Shown one piece after another: positions 27,001 through 29,148 of a stretch of DNA of 64,000 bases. Position numbers and translations under genes: made by a program. Each line of letters opens with the position of its first letter. The first letter of the stretch is position 1. Source of the DNA: Flectonema sp. DT1601 (Eukaryota; Euglenozoa; Diplonemea; Diplonemida; Diplonemidae); the NCBI GenBank assembly GCA_964019425.1, contig OZ025835.1:682001-746000 (forward strand). The letters run 5' to 3'. The notes under the pieces were generated by a model. The model was given only the letters and a program-made list of their open reading frames with translations. It was not told where the DNA came from and ran no database searches.

Positions 27001-27252
27001 GCCTGCTGCGAGGGGCTGCAGCTCGGCGAGGCTTGCCTGCCAGCCGCGCTGATCTTGGTGTTGTGGATCCTGGTGATCGCCCTCATCGCCTTCCTGGTGT
27101 ACTCGCTGATCAAGTCGAGAAACGAGAATGCTGCCCTCGATGAGCGGCAGAAGAGCAGGAAGTTCGACGACTTTGACATGGATGATGGAAACAAGACCAT
27201 GCTCCGCGACGATGACGGAAGCATGGACGTTGATCGAAACTCTGACAAGTAG
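1..27252 (+). CDS. Giant vWA / EGF / C-type lectin / PSI-repeat type I surface protein (5' end outside window)
   Basis: The frame is open from base 1 (a GTG at 13 is internal: the preceding codons QGQC fit the repeat pattern), so the true start lies to the left; stop TAG at 27250. At least 9,083 residues come from a single exon. Fourteen vWA domains begin at each 'CPTLD'-like motif; 14 EGF-like repeats follow vWA-1; two cadherin-like plus C-type-lectin modules follow vWA-1 and vWA-3; the rest is short Cys repeats of the form C-x2-D-x2-C-x-W-x5-8-C (PSI-like). Near the C-terminus come an EGF/laminin-like stretch (about 26386-26560), a membrane-proximal beta-type domain (26560-26930), one membrane span (about 27040-27110) and an acidic cytoplasmic tail. 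vWA and lectin domains generally bind proteins and glycans, so adhesion, prey capture or a cell-coat role is likely (inference). Codons are strikingly GC-rich compared with most downstream genes. Function unproven; architecture is certain. Confidence 0.93.
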   Translation, partial: QGQCVAIQFGECPTLDIGVILDGSGSMSRTFGSHPHGFYALVEMMRDWVGKLPLNGEDASVGLNSAANNGGVRVAFVQFSGKNYRRSQAKTASGARTTNGRLSGVLGELDADLDFHENNYYRKGTMIEKALVMAGDIFHGSPVDGRQRVLFIFTDGRIYDEQSLAPARAELDREGVQTFGIVMRRKDQHTKADLDAEKTLKPITSDPHDEHFRNIMIDDIPDLIGSICDPNGPWGHLIAKDPPKPSTGVHHPCPDYVTETPCSQDAGCVWSDVGGLCVNSPCLMHCLEPDCRNDKGNNCTWNSQNATCSKAEDPTCPCKFVTNDPRYNEQQCNADARCTWESNKCIYDECKTKGVGCTAIGQSCSDPNKDPCSPDDYVCECIPPTTIFPSGAQPSQLPANCRLDECVATCPTCANDTCTSVGQTCNDPNPTMTHHSDWTCTCPPPSTGKATAAAADCKIDECVVHQDTCKNQTCLDPNTNSASKGDWMCICPPPSNKTNVGGRADCKIDECTLHGDICTNVGQRCVDPNRNQQGDWKCECLPPTNGTMTGGPAICLLDECEKDCPTCEKDVCKTATTGEQKCHDPDKTASSTGDWTCECIPPMTGLGHAAPAHCKIDECVKVCATCANDTCSSQNQTCHDPNHDATSLSDWVCKCPPPATDIAIAAAATPCEDDECHDPKNEKVCTAAGQVCIDDDKKTRGTWECVCVVPPAVAAVRGQQVPAHCEYPGECNTDDDAKKKCTDLGFVCDDPNPMVAGNWVCMCAPPAIGTNVTLGTPTDCLLDECVVTCPTCAQTGTSPTNVCSAEGQLCVDNKKSHTDLGDWTCECVPPQVGTPAVVAPAKCQLDECVVVCPTCAQTQQGGSHTCTSVGQTCEDPNKSVDSISDWMCTCVNPGRGVATAKQADCVCDECRNNTICLVAGQTCFDSVKTCPPQNDFKCECPPPTSGVMTGAVATCEVDECVENGATCTAVGQTCRDPNTTKLHDWECMCPPPSVGIAITQQAKCVLDECVQTCPTCAGTTCSDAGQECEDPKMTLQSTNDWLCKCPPPSSNVATGKPAKCEEDECDTNGFKCTIDCRAGSLDCQQTCFDPNTSVNSTDDWRCVCPPPSSDFSIAKAAECTNDPCKHDNEQTCLSDPEGCEWKDLPTPGCTRKPCLHDKQSDCAADPMCDWSSGSGAVGNLANQMTYEKDVAVKPFEGLTCQTPGSWKKGCSCTTTIGSNVLPGATVDIEDGYLSGKDTLTCVACKSLGLTAEWHAVSGMLTISSGTADDLAKAVASIEFSTSADNSGKRRITWNYGHGFYSSHTGSYYHFYPRSTCAGGSCTWSDAQEQCASDSNLILGLRGYLITITSEVEDEVARMKLEGQGWMGASDVNEEGTWNWVTGPEGAAGGCAYSGKSSSCNIATEKGLPFGSGTGANFAPAVDPNTGRDMYGNWANNEPNDFHGPCPGSCVKDGEDFGHFLWPSGEWNDYPGDHQRIDGYICEWGGIGEMCADVSDATGVMDLVPGVCVEKACVNDTETDCKANPKCSWVGGNVEPCVVAPCVDIPNEKECDKDPVCHWDVTVSPSLCTEKICNKNKDPTTCNVKDDCVWDDGANRCVDKVCDPFERCDCKAEPKCFWDTSSGSGKCVENRYGQCPTLDVVLLLDGSGSMSQNFGRHPNGFYAMMEMIRDWVKNLPLTGEGHQVGVNSTAPNGGMRMGVIQFSGIPISGGTAVDKAAIKAPIGVGSFGSLTGKLTELQSDIDYHEANYLQAGTYINQGLGWAGDMFRASPAGRKRVLIIITDGAIKDDDKLASARATLNQESVEVFGVVLRRQATHTSVDTLAEEKLKPITSDPHDDHFENLMIDELPTTVLNGLCDPNSKWGALLLPGAAAQNQSGVHKPCPQYVDQVLCTADVGCVYSSIGLECVDSPCVEHCNETRCTADTLNDCYWNASVAGLEGCWKNPLCSYQDDTTCEKDQKCDWNQTKGDCEERICNQPTEAECDLDPNGCEWDGLQQMCIEKPCKHTNSSVCNNDALCEWDGCDGVTDGAQCIKKRCAAAPGAPALTEQACNSDQHCEWKSNACGLKECTVHSDERCCDKHSSCHWDVSLTPAQCSMKHCATMNQDKPACNTDPLCTFNDSSTECVDKVCKDLDRCDCLAETKCFWNSLAPTPFCTETKFGQCPTLDLVLLLDGSGSMSAPFGRHPHGFYGLMEMLRDWMKTLPLNGEKADVGLNSAANTGEVRVGLIQFSGKNKNGPSSGRADAKGTPSGTGTETRLSGDFDELSTDVDWHEANYYSRGTMIQKGLQMSADMFHQSPNDGRQRVLIIITDGRIYDPNSLQQARSELDTEQVKVFGVVVRRSAQHTKADLDAEKTLKPITSNPHDAHFQNLQIDEIPEKVLGDICDPNGVFGSLVLGQAAQQGSGAANPASGGVHQPCPQHLQQAGCLADPGCVWFDNSLSCGDSPCLHHCEEKNCTADAANGCMWANGTICVREPKTGCEIYTGKPVDCKTQKDCQVDKDGSTCVDKKCNRDNEQGCLADPDDCVWNNLNQECTETPCKETEEGPCVASQDGCVWQTTIPLNSTVSAYARGQPMVPFPTLTCTVSGSCSCSDTVKGAAVDVEEGYVKGKDVLACDQCASLGFEAEWHDVPGVLYLKSTTPKTMTEYAAAIATVTFTTTSDAGSPRKITWNYGHGFLSTATGHYYYYFSKTECQNVDPTASECHWGQAQAECESADNMILGLRGYLITITSDEEDRVAKMKLEGQGWMGAADKNDEGRWGWVVGPEGLEGGCTYAIDKSGCDLKSQVGLVIGSGTGGSFVAGKDAKNGKPMYTNWEAGEPNNYKGACPGSCAAEGENYAHFRWPSGEWNDFPGDHQRIDGFICEWGGVGELCVDPKDASGQVEVTAGTCVEEKCKADRKDPCVADPYCEWKDNTTECVQKKCTEYMTEIQCDRIEDCHWNPSISPAMCVEKPCAKLRDEPTCEADSDCAWDKDRTKCIEKDCNKLEKCDCVEDEKCYWKALASQPQQGSCVKVTYGECPTLDVVMILDGSGSMSQNFGRHPHGFYALMEMVRDWVKTLPLSGEKAVVGSNSGAGSEKLRVALVQFSGHPEHFTFGDIVNSVAFPPVGVGAGGRLTGDLAELSADVDWHEANYLEAGTYIEKALVRAGSIFKSSSPVDGRKRVLIIITDGKIQDDDKLAQAKNDLDGMDVQTFGIVVRRTNQLTQNDIDAETSLKPITSDPHDDHFLNLMIDEVPDKALNGICDPNGPWGHLIVDQAAIAAQTQAQQAGVHRPCPNYANKVPCSSDVGCKWSDVLIACLDSPCVKHCTQEQCVNSTDCNWNSTVLECFNKEVCPGILDPNACDQNDKCSWNATGNECIDTPCLHPDEPSCIADSTFNCTWDTVNGTCSETRCTQVDKTSCNQEPGCEWDEACGEGTCVVVPCQHADKTECSKDVLCQWSLQSSTCSRKACAVYPDEKCCNHKDGCHWDVQQAPAVCAELPCRKFSKQVACSDVRDCMWKDNKCVEKDCGEFEKCECDADPDCFFSISDGGSHCTFQRYATCPTLDVVLLIDGGASMSRAFGRHPNGFYALVEVVRDWAATLPLSGEAAGTTTMPQTKAIRLAMVQFAGSSQWPSSDEKQALSSPSGTGSGGRLSGVLSEVEADADFHEGNFMGASAAAQPDLKQTYLLGGLQKAVSLFQTSPFDGRKRVLIVVADGELNDKDSYTAARAALDQAQVHVFGIALRPFSTVSTDDVKTQQTLSGALSDPKDQHLQSLQVDEVASALKGLCDPNHAWGKFIADTSDGVACTLYASKDPCNKDDGCVWYDRTLSCGDSPCLAHCKQDNCTSADADNHCVWNQTLSACRKQELCNHPDTVECEKDDKCEVDPADRKTCIGKICDHDNQQGCLADPKGPCVWNENGKDCSKQPCVYFEPVFCNNDTECTWNRDADLCETIKCRWGQQVECEEKDGGICEWKNNTCTFKPCKEHPDEKTCGKDDLCTWGTDCEVKYCKRYGEPGACDQDGECMWLNNTCVEKNCGEFEVCRCRKDGDCYWDKGTCKTSKFGECPTLDIVLVVDGSGSMSQSFGVHPHGFYGLMEMLKTWVQSLSLSGLPAGGSPLLDGKARVGFVQFSGIPTNKLPNGNVDAAQTTPAQTGASGRLTGLRTELDAELEWQETNYMQGGTFIASALDTAADMFKESPGSLRKKVLLVFTDGEIKDVDRLKDARGRLENAGVVTFGVVVRRFLAHTPVDLNAENSLRPITSEPHVEHYLNLMLSEIPDALDGLCDPNSLWGKYVVDPQSQAGVHKPCRNYVDKTKCDSDPGCLYQEVLTACVDTPCIRHCEESECNGDQGNHCEWNSQEQVCYKKEICPHTTPQACNQDAMCAWNVTAGTGECGEKPCLHPDENSCLADTEFECTWQTGSQECVLTPCQYPDSTTCGADSACKWDNSCPDEECVVKPCEGAASDAACTADSRCQWNGSCSAKVCSEYAGEQCCNAVDGCHWDVQQSPALCAQLPCRKFDQNGCKGEDECMWSDASSICVEKDCGVMDKCQCEGDADCFFSSTAVSSHCTFQRYGTCPTLDIVLLLDGGASMSRAFGRHPNGFYALVEVVKDWAATLPLSKEVAGQPSVANTKAIRLALVQFAGSSKWASDDPRQATFSPPGTGSGGHLTGSLSEVRADADYHMGAFLGGSLVTQPTTQQTYLLAGLEKAVSLFRASPVDGRRRVLIIVSDGELHDKDAYGQAMSELDQAQVRIFGAVIRPFATRTAIDLRAEETLKQIVSSPASAHFQNILVDELATALDGICEPQHVWGRYVADVSEEVLPCPTVAEKDPCNKQSHCVWFDETLSCGDSPCLKHCKQDNCTADWPNQCQWKSGGCVKEEVCNYPTAARCLQDDKCEVAGDGKTCIGKKCEHDNEQGCLADPDPCEWNNLAQTCGNRPCTYDAVATCEQDLNCTWNLDADYCELKKCSPYTEKADCLTKPAPGLCEWVKQIGGNSLCETAPCKQYSSEKECNGDVICEWDTSIAPGTCNEKYCRRHCTKRGCNQATCKADAKCMMEGNSCVTKVCDKLSSDPCECHNDPDCFWIPSEQACVDTRYGTCPTLDLVVLFDGSGSMSNAFGRHPHGYFAQVEMLKSWVQVLPLSGEAAGTPSTVNRKTRVAFIQFSGVPQDSGSPVTGPIPGSALKTPSNTGTAGRLSGDAGELLADLSWHEANYMAQGTYIRAGLDMAAGIFQDSPLDGRRRALFIITDGAIQDKNLLASAQAKLSSQQVEVFGIVVRRFATHTQLDADAEETLKPITSDPHADHFVNVDMDELADVNGPLTKMCDPATGWGSALAMQPVGGQHQPCRKYEGKTSCMSDRGCVWSETLLGCVNSPCVVHCSEATCDGDVTNGCVGGWNDLEKTCYRKEVCGGDNVVTCESEEGCEWNTTAADCGEKRCHHKTEDSCLADTEAVCMWKDPTTCVLMPCVNHQAQQECELDTGKSCMWTGINTCVQKKCVYTTEVDCRSDALCDWQTSNLTCTVRPCVEYTEDKSCDADRRCHWDTSTSPGSCQLERCAKYPAQAMCEADSGCLWENDLCVEKTCHKIPERCACQQDPSCFWSNTGGRGRCEEQAYGKCPTLDVALVLDGSGSMSQSFGRHPHGFYAMMEMIRDWVKTLPLSGEDSAIGSNSVPSGGVRVGLVQFSGLAGSTGPTGGVVNSAQRTPPGVGTNGRLSGDLTQLQADIEWHEDNYMKQLTFIEEGLVMASNMFAQDSPVDGRRKIIIIITDGVLMDGDKLSGVRSTLKQQQVLVFGIAVRRFSARTQGDIDAEAALKPVVSAPADEHFMSLMLDEVPTEVLTGLCDPASKWGKYVAGGGSGSIGLPAGAVPCEQFPSKGTCNQEKGCAWGDSAQVCGNTPCFQHCDDGPCTDDKENHCEWNATESVCWKSKLCAHPDETSCAQDNECAWRNNTCSEKPCVHADEDACLADPEGCVYDSLLLICSLEPCKTLKTEDGCYAKKEICEWDKHGLICKPKRCVSCGGNSTCCVEDESNKQWCEMNTTSNVCQEKPCVGYADEVSCHEDLVCEWDSAVAPGKCKEKFCSQYGESVSCNNEPACHWDFSTCSDKKCGDYAKDLTDTDEVHCACNSNPECFWHDNVCVDVHYGACPTMDIVVLFDGSASMANQFGRHPRGYAALLEMLRDWSLLLPLANDYGRADRNGSGYPVGLTRISFIQFSGNENKKVNGVVKGSSLSTPLTGVNGAAGGRLSGYMPELTVDLDWQEKNFMGGGTFLAESFDIAAGLLAGAPNDGRKKVMMVIIDDRIEDADQTALAKSKLDAMGVHTVGIVIRKSQSHTVGDLEAEASLRPLVTEPQETHFTNLMIDELQENVFDKWCNPGTAWGRWLVNLGTTDSHLPCDFHHNSAECNRDSGCQWDDSLVRCANTPCLQLCSEKLCMSAEESLLCEYDAKDHACGKKKVCAATNANDCGSDPECWWSTKDRCEPRPCQHITETACVSDTEEECVWVEDKCSLKKCSYNVSADCLADLECTWDQVASVCSEKPCQYVVMDLCVGDKQCKWENNKCVERPCAQHLDESSCHTDVTCKWDVDSSPAYCTETYCARWKAESDCDGDAACAWDSQQSGCVESRCDRFNGNQCACLEEAGCFWSGASDECVTSVFGACPPLDVAVVFDGSGSMSQAFGRHPHGYEALTTFLKDWVKKLPLNGDSYTAKEQTKVTGMRVGFVQFSTPGAPRTTAGMVGTANGLLSGNLSELEKDIEYHNKNQMADRTFVQGALEHAVEIFRASPPTRKRVLILITDGKLNDADMLKAVRGSLDALSVQTFGVVIRRLDTRTQEDIDAEFALKPVVSLPTDEHFLNLKLDDVVTEVFDAICDPTKKFGALIAMREGAVHQPCAVYESAGSCLDDTWCVWSESLLGCVNTPCLSYGCSEGECNAATSDFCAWTNGKSCERQPVCPKHASSQLCEADTANACRWNGTTCQVRKCNHQAEDSCVTDPEGCEWDTHDMVCTKTECTYTEEAKCTQAAEECQWKAEEKLCVKDRCKSQTCEANPWCCECAAHADEVTCNHDDKCHWSVDDAPSMCKAKYCSGFSEQGSCSTDPQQRCSWDSVDNKCDDKNCTKIGEPCPCNKDLGCFWDGSKKECVTGQFGGCPLMDVVIAIDSTTSMQGAFDRHPNGYYAMVEKIRDWVKGIPLSGTLGKAFKESPAQGVRVGVVQFAAEAGAIKSPQGVGSAGHVTGDLDELLKDLDFHEKNIVGTDRAYIKSALDLTKGMLGSVTRKRILLVLTDSELKDAATTATVQNLRTLLGMQVQTFGLLLRPTTAFDASSSTAREALKMITSTVQDEHFADATIDELDSILWALCDPHKQFGALIAKSATGSGSASTPCPNHLEKDACDTDLSCRWSDRLLSCADSGCLAHCDNATCAEDHANLCSWIDGSCFKQPICSHTDVSECLIDPGCDWNANKVKCEKKKCQHESESGCVEDLVGCEWGSAHDLCIVRPCTYTSQDACGVDAKCTWDSKIRGTMAWASCVLIPCQATDEAGCLADGKKCEWSTETSKCVPKKCTPYPDEMTCDHDDACHWNTEESPPGCTQKYCSKHAEQVPCKTDSEKCKWSGQACVELKCSDLKDGCSCKAVDRCTWDAKRSACLEGAFGGCPVMDIAVVFDGSGSMSQAFGRHPHGFYAMVEQLRDWVKTLPLSLESAGTMDPQAGGLRVGFIQFSAPKSAIRAPAGTGTGGRFSGDVAELSADLDFHEQTYAMESTYISQALDFAANLFQSSPAGRRKVLLIVTDGKIHDAAELNSARAALGGQGVEVFGVVVRRFKAHSEVDLEAEAVLSGIVSEPKADHYVNIPLDDFSREVLVDICNPNSKFGKIILNYQSLEGHHLPCGSFVTEKACYRESACKWNATQLACEWSMCHDECQEASCNGAAGCVWDATFGECGRVVECSNPEKIACEAMKYTVTDEACRWYEGDSVCGPPPCTATTEDNCLADSYGCQFDEEAADKSKCVEKMCNAPDPVTCEGKDTCQWDLVIGSCVEKPCVPYKTEDVCEKHSYDCEWKGNTCTPLECVPYTNERDCAADASCEWKTAHAPAHCGVKVCRVNKDKPSCEGVESCVWDDAQSTCDEGVTQCKRFSKSCECGKTSGCMWKDDSCMASMYANCPAVDVVVLMDGSTSMAEVFGRHPHGFLAVTELLLDWVKTLPLADGEASGAATKVRTSGFRVGFAQFSASGAAKRTSTEGTNGLLSGSKVQLVDDLHWHEDQFRGSATVDSYASQAMEMASVMLDDSPADRKKVVIVVADGAIPDANLMKATRGRLEAQRATVFGIQLRRFSKLSPLSESDAETMKALVTEPVDSHFESVEMSELADIFAGLCNEATSFGYYVSKHGEPLHMGSCGEWETAAGCEVDSLCKWAAAGAECVRSACPTFCAEDACVGAPAKERCGWDAATKSCQKQVCEFATQGACESTTDTESCRWETSTLSAAVCKPNVGCYALEEVSCNADHACSWNAAKPACEERSKCGVIGTKPKCDDRRECVWNTATSTCDDVEGCGLYPTETECDLAQKDDCAWSASSGVCIEKDCGVWDEGLKCEAALCEWVDGSNGTVAHCEDPKGCAIYVGEEAQCIEDAVCEWDAGVCKDKTGCPIYKDATICQKLRAPAARCEWDAPNAVCKDGEGCFMYSEMKKCGADDKCEWFEGAALPTGVKQPLCGKKCAMIGEATDCEDTQGCKWEEATCKKNDGCEDATDRPACNQMDWCTWDVNRCVTSLPCSEWSTEETCDVRSDGKCEWTGSECVVGGCPALNQTACIEDESCSWNGTCTEAGACKECPAGMSGKNCNECDFKVVDGSCVVCDRDAICNGKGDCENNMCTCDPGWGGADCSVRMCAPSGAYWYTAYPNKPVKAEMFTVIVHGCFSQKKNSGKLALMKGQDCLATVNQGCMMSEGSKITITETCQAAGVAKPMLEPKVGMELMMNVTAQISGEYTLCYAMEGEKWAPVETHDRGGSRIGQLEVLEEFNEDAGARGSPMANTGEACCEGLQLGEACLPAALILVLWILVIALIAFLVYSLIKSRNENAALDERQKSRKFDDFDMDDGNKTMLRDDDGSMDVDRNSDK
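1042..3357 (+). repeat. 14 EGF-like repeats within the giant surface protein
   Basis: Fourteen units open with 'DEC' (or 'GEC') and follow the pattern DEC-x4-8-C-(PTC)-x-C-x4-GQ-x-C-x-D-P-N-x-D-W-x-C-x-CPPP. Six cysteines per unit, the DE pair before the first Cys and the closing C-x-C-P suggest EGF-like, possibly calcium-binding, folds; the 'CPTC' insertion in several units adds a seventh and eighth Cys. Found only between vWA-1 and the first lectin module. Confidence 0.8.
3590..4460 (+). other. Cadherin-like strand repeat plus C-type lectin-like domain, copy 1 (protein domain)
   Basis: About 3655-3875 encodes a pattern 'VDIEDGYLSGKDTL...GMLTISSGTADDLAKAV' that resembles CSPG/cadherin-like strand repeats. 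3880-4460 encodes a C-type lectin fold: Cys-W at the start, 'GRGYLITITS'-type strand, 'WMGASD', 'WNWVTGPEG', 'NWANNEPND', 'GEWNDYPG' and a closing 'GYICEWGG'. The EPN-like and WND motifs are the usual Ca2+/sugar ligands, so calcium-dependent glycan binding is plausible. Confidence 0.8.
7735..8593 (+). other. Cadherin-like strand repeat plus C-type lectin-like domain, copy 2 (protein domain)
   Basis: Same two-part module as at 3590-4460, inserted after vWA-3. Key lectin motifs are kept: 'WMGAAD', 'WGWVVGPEG', 'NWEAGEPNN', 'GEWNDFPG', 'GFICEWGG'. Here the sugar-binding triplet is EPN as in mannose-type lectins (family knowledge). The whole module, including the strand repeat, was evidently duplicated as a block. 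Confidence 0.8.
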
Positions 27253-27549
27253 GGGACAGAGTAGGTAAATTGAGAGATTCTTTTTGAGTTTTTGAGTTGA
27301 GAGAAAAGAAGAAAAAGGAAAAGAAAAAAAAAAAAAAAAAAAAAAAACTCACTCACGCACACACATGTTGGAAAAAGAACAGAAACCTGTCTTTTCACCC
27401 ATTTGTGACGTACACCATGATGAAATGTTATTTGTGATGTCAACAATCTTTTTATGTTGCTGATCAAAATTCTACATTACACTTATCCTCCCTCACGTTA
27501 GGATGCGATAGATCCCTTCGTATCGTATTAATTCCTCCCCTACCCCACC

Positions 27550-27683
27550 CCGGGTCAATTTGACTTGACAGCATTTCTTTCTCTGGTAGTTTATTTAAAG
27601 CATGTGATTTTGTGTGGACCGAATCCAGTTATAATGATTCATGTCTAATTCGTTGCGTGTTAACCTTGATTTATTTATCCAAG
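27550..27683 (+). repeat. Dispersed 134-bp noncoding repeat, copy A, flanked by 9-bp direct repeats
   Basis: Matches 47750-47883 over 134 bp with two mismatches by eye. It is bracketed by TACCCCACC at 27541-27549 and 27684-27692, which reads as a target-site duplication. No inverted termini and no A-tail, so the class (non-autonomous transposon, SINE-like, or dispersed small-RNA gene) is open. Confidence 0.75.
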
Positions 27684-28996
27684 TACCCCACCTTTCTCAG
27701 ATAAATCTTTTCGTATCGTATCAAACTACCCCACCCTCTTGCATATATCCTTCGTATTGTCCTCGTATAAAATACGGAACTTATCTTTTTGCGTTTCTTT
27801 TTACTTTACACAGCTCCCCCTGTGTTCTGTAAAGCCTGACCGTGGATTGCTGAATTAGTGATCTGCTTTACTATTATTATTTCTTTTATGTTGTTTCTGA
27901 TGTTATTTTTAATGTTTGTTCTGCGTTATTGAAACCAGTTCTTCCTCTTCTTGTTGACTATTCTTCCTCTTCTTTTTAACTATTCTTGTTTTCTTGTTTT
28001 TATGTAGGACTCAAAAAAGAGCAACACATCCAAGTGAAGGGATGAGAGGGGATAGGCAAGGACCTGCTTGCCCACCATTTATGATCATCGTCGCGCCATC
28101 TGCGAAGCCCAAACCCGTCAGTGTCGGCAAACATTCTGACAAGTGGCTATGCTAGTCGCGACGTGTCCCCAGATGATCGTGGGATCTGGTCCCATTCCTT
28201 CTTTCCCATCTATCCCTTGTGTTGAGGTGGTGCGCCTTGTTTGTTTTCTGCTTACACTTTTTATTCTTGTTCTTGTTATTCCAATCCTCTCTTTAAAAAA
28301 AAAAAAAAAAAAAAAAGAATCCGCCTTGCCAAAACCTTGTCTTGCGCGGAGATATGCAATTATTAGGAGGGTGTTGTCATGCGGTCGAGCACTCATCCTC
28401 CTGTCTTCCTTCCTTCCTACGGATTCATTAATTCGAGTTTCGTTGTTTCCTCCGTCCCCTCCCCACACACCGAATCCTAATTTCCTTCCTTTGTCCTCTC
28501 TGCCATATGAAATCTCTTCTGAAGGTAGAAAGAACTGAGTTTTTCTTTCTTTTATTATATATCACCTAGATGGAGTTCTACCCACGGGTGTGTCGCCAGT
28601 AAAATAGTTTTCTGATGGTCGCGGGGACCGCAATAGCGTCGTCGGGTATCGAATTTTATAATTATCATTTTCAACACACTCAGCCTCACGAACAGCATGT
28701 TTGGTTTTGTTTTTGGTCTTGTGTAGGAGTTTATTGATTAACAGCAGGGAGGAGATTCATTCACGGATTTGATGATTTATTAGTAGTCAGTTACTCTGAA
28801 GATTAATTAGTGCCTATTCTTTTTTTTCCAGTCTGTTTGCTTTTTCATGCCCCTACACTATGGTTTTGCAAGTCGGGTCTAGTCCCCTCCCCGCACGGCA
28901 GTCTTGATTTCCTTCCTTTGTCCTCTTATTAGAATTCATTGTATTGTTAAATAGTTCTTTAATTTTCAAATTAAAGAAAAGATTTGTACATCAAAT

Positions 28997-29010
28997 GAAC
29001 AGCGCTGTTC
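28997..29010. repeat. Perfect 14-bp palindrome
   Basis: GAACAGCGCTGTTC equals its own reverse complement. It lies 97 bp before the mannosidase start codon, upstream of the inferred splice acceptor at 29076-29077. Confidence 0.7.
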
Positions 29011-29032
29011 GCTATGAAGTCGTTCGAAAGGC

Positions 29033-29052
29033 CACACAGTCTGTTCTGTGTG
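29033..29052. repeat. Hairpin, 7-bp stem and 6-nt loop
   Basis: CACACAG at 29033-29039 pairs with CTGTGTG at 29046-29052. It lies 24 bp before the inferred trans-splice acceptor of the mannosidase gene. Confidence 0.6.
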
Positions 29053-29088
29053 CTAAGAATTAACTTTTTAAATTCAGCCCAAAAGCAC

Positions 29089-29148
29089 ATGACATGCGGG
29101 CGTCAGTTGTACTGTTCACCTTCTCCACATTATGTAGTTATGTGTTAG
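29089..29148 (+). other. Overlapping upstream reading frame of the GH47 gene (19 codons)
   Basis: First ATG after the inferred acceptor, out of frame with the main start five bases later, stop TAG at 29146-29148. May lower translation of the mannosidase. Confidence 0.4.

Larger units (their letters stand above)
27253..29093. other. Intergenic region, 1.8 kb, with short repeats and palindromes
   Basis: AT-rich. Contains an A24 tract (27324-27347), copy A of a dispersed 134-bp repeat (27550-27683), an A22 tract (28295-28316), a related pair of about 45 bp (28454-28499 and 28882-28926), and two inverted repeats just before the mannosidase gene (28997-29010; 29033-29052). Open frames here lack protein-like composition. 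No tRNA recognised. Confidence 0.6.

Noticed and set aside
28143-28538. 131-codon frame in the first spacer
   Set aside because: Low-complexity, includes a homopolymer-encoded lysine run, no acceptor upstream.
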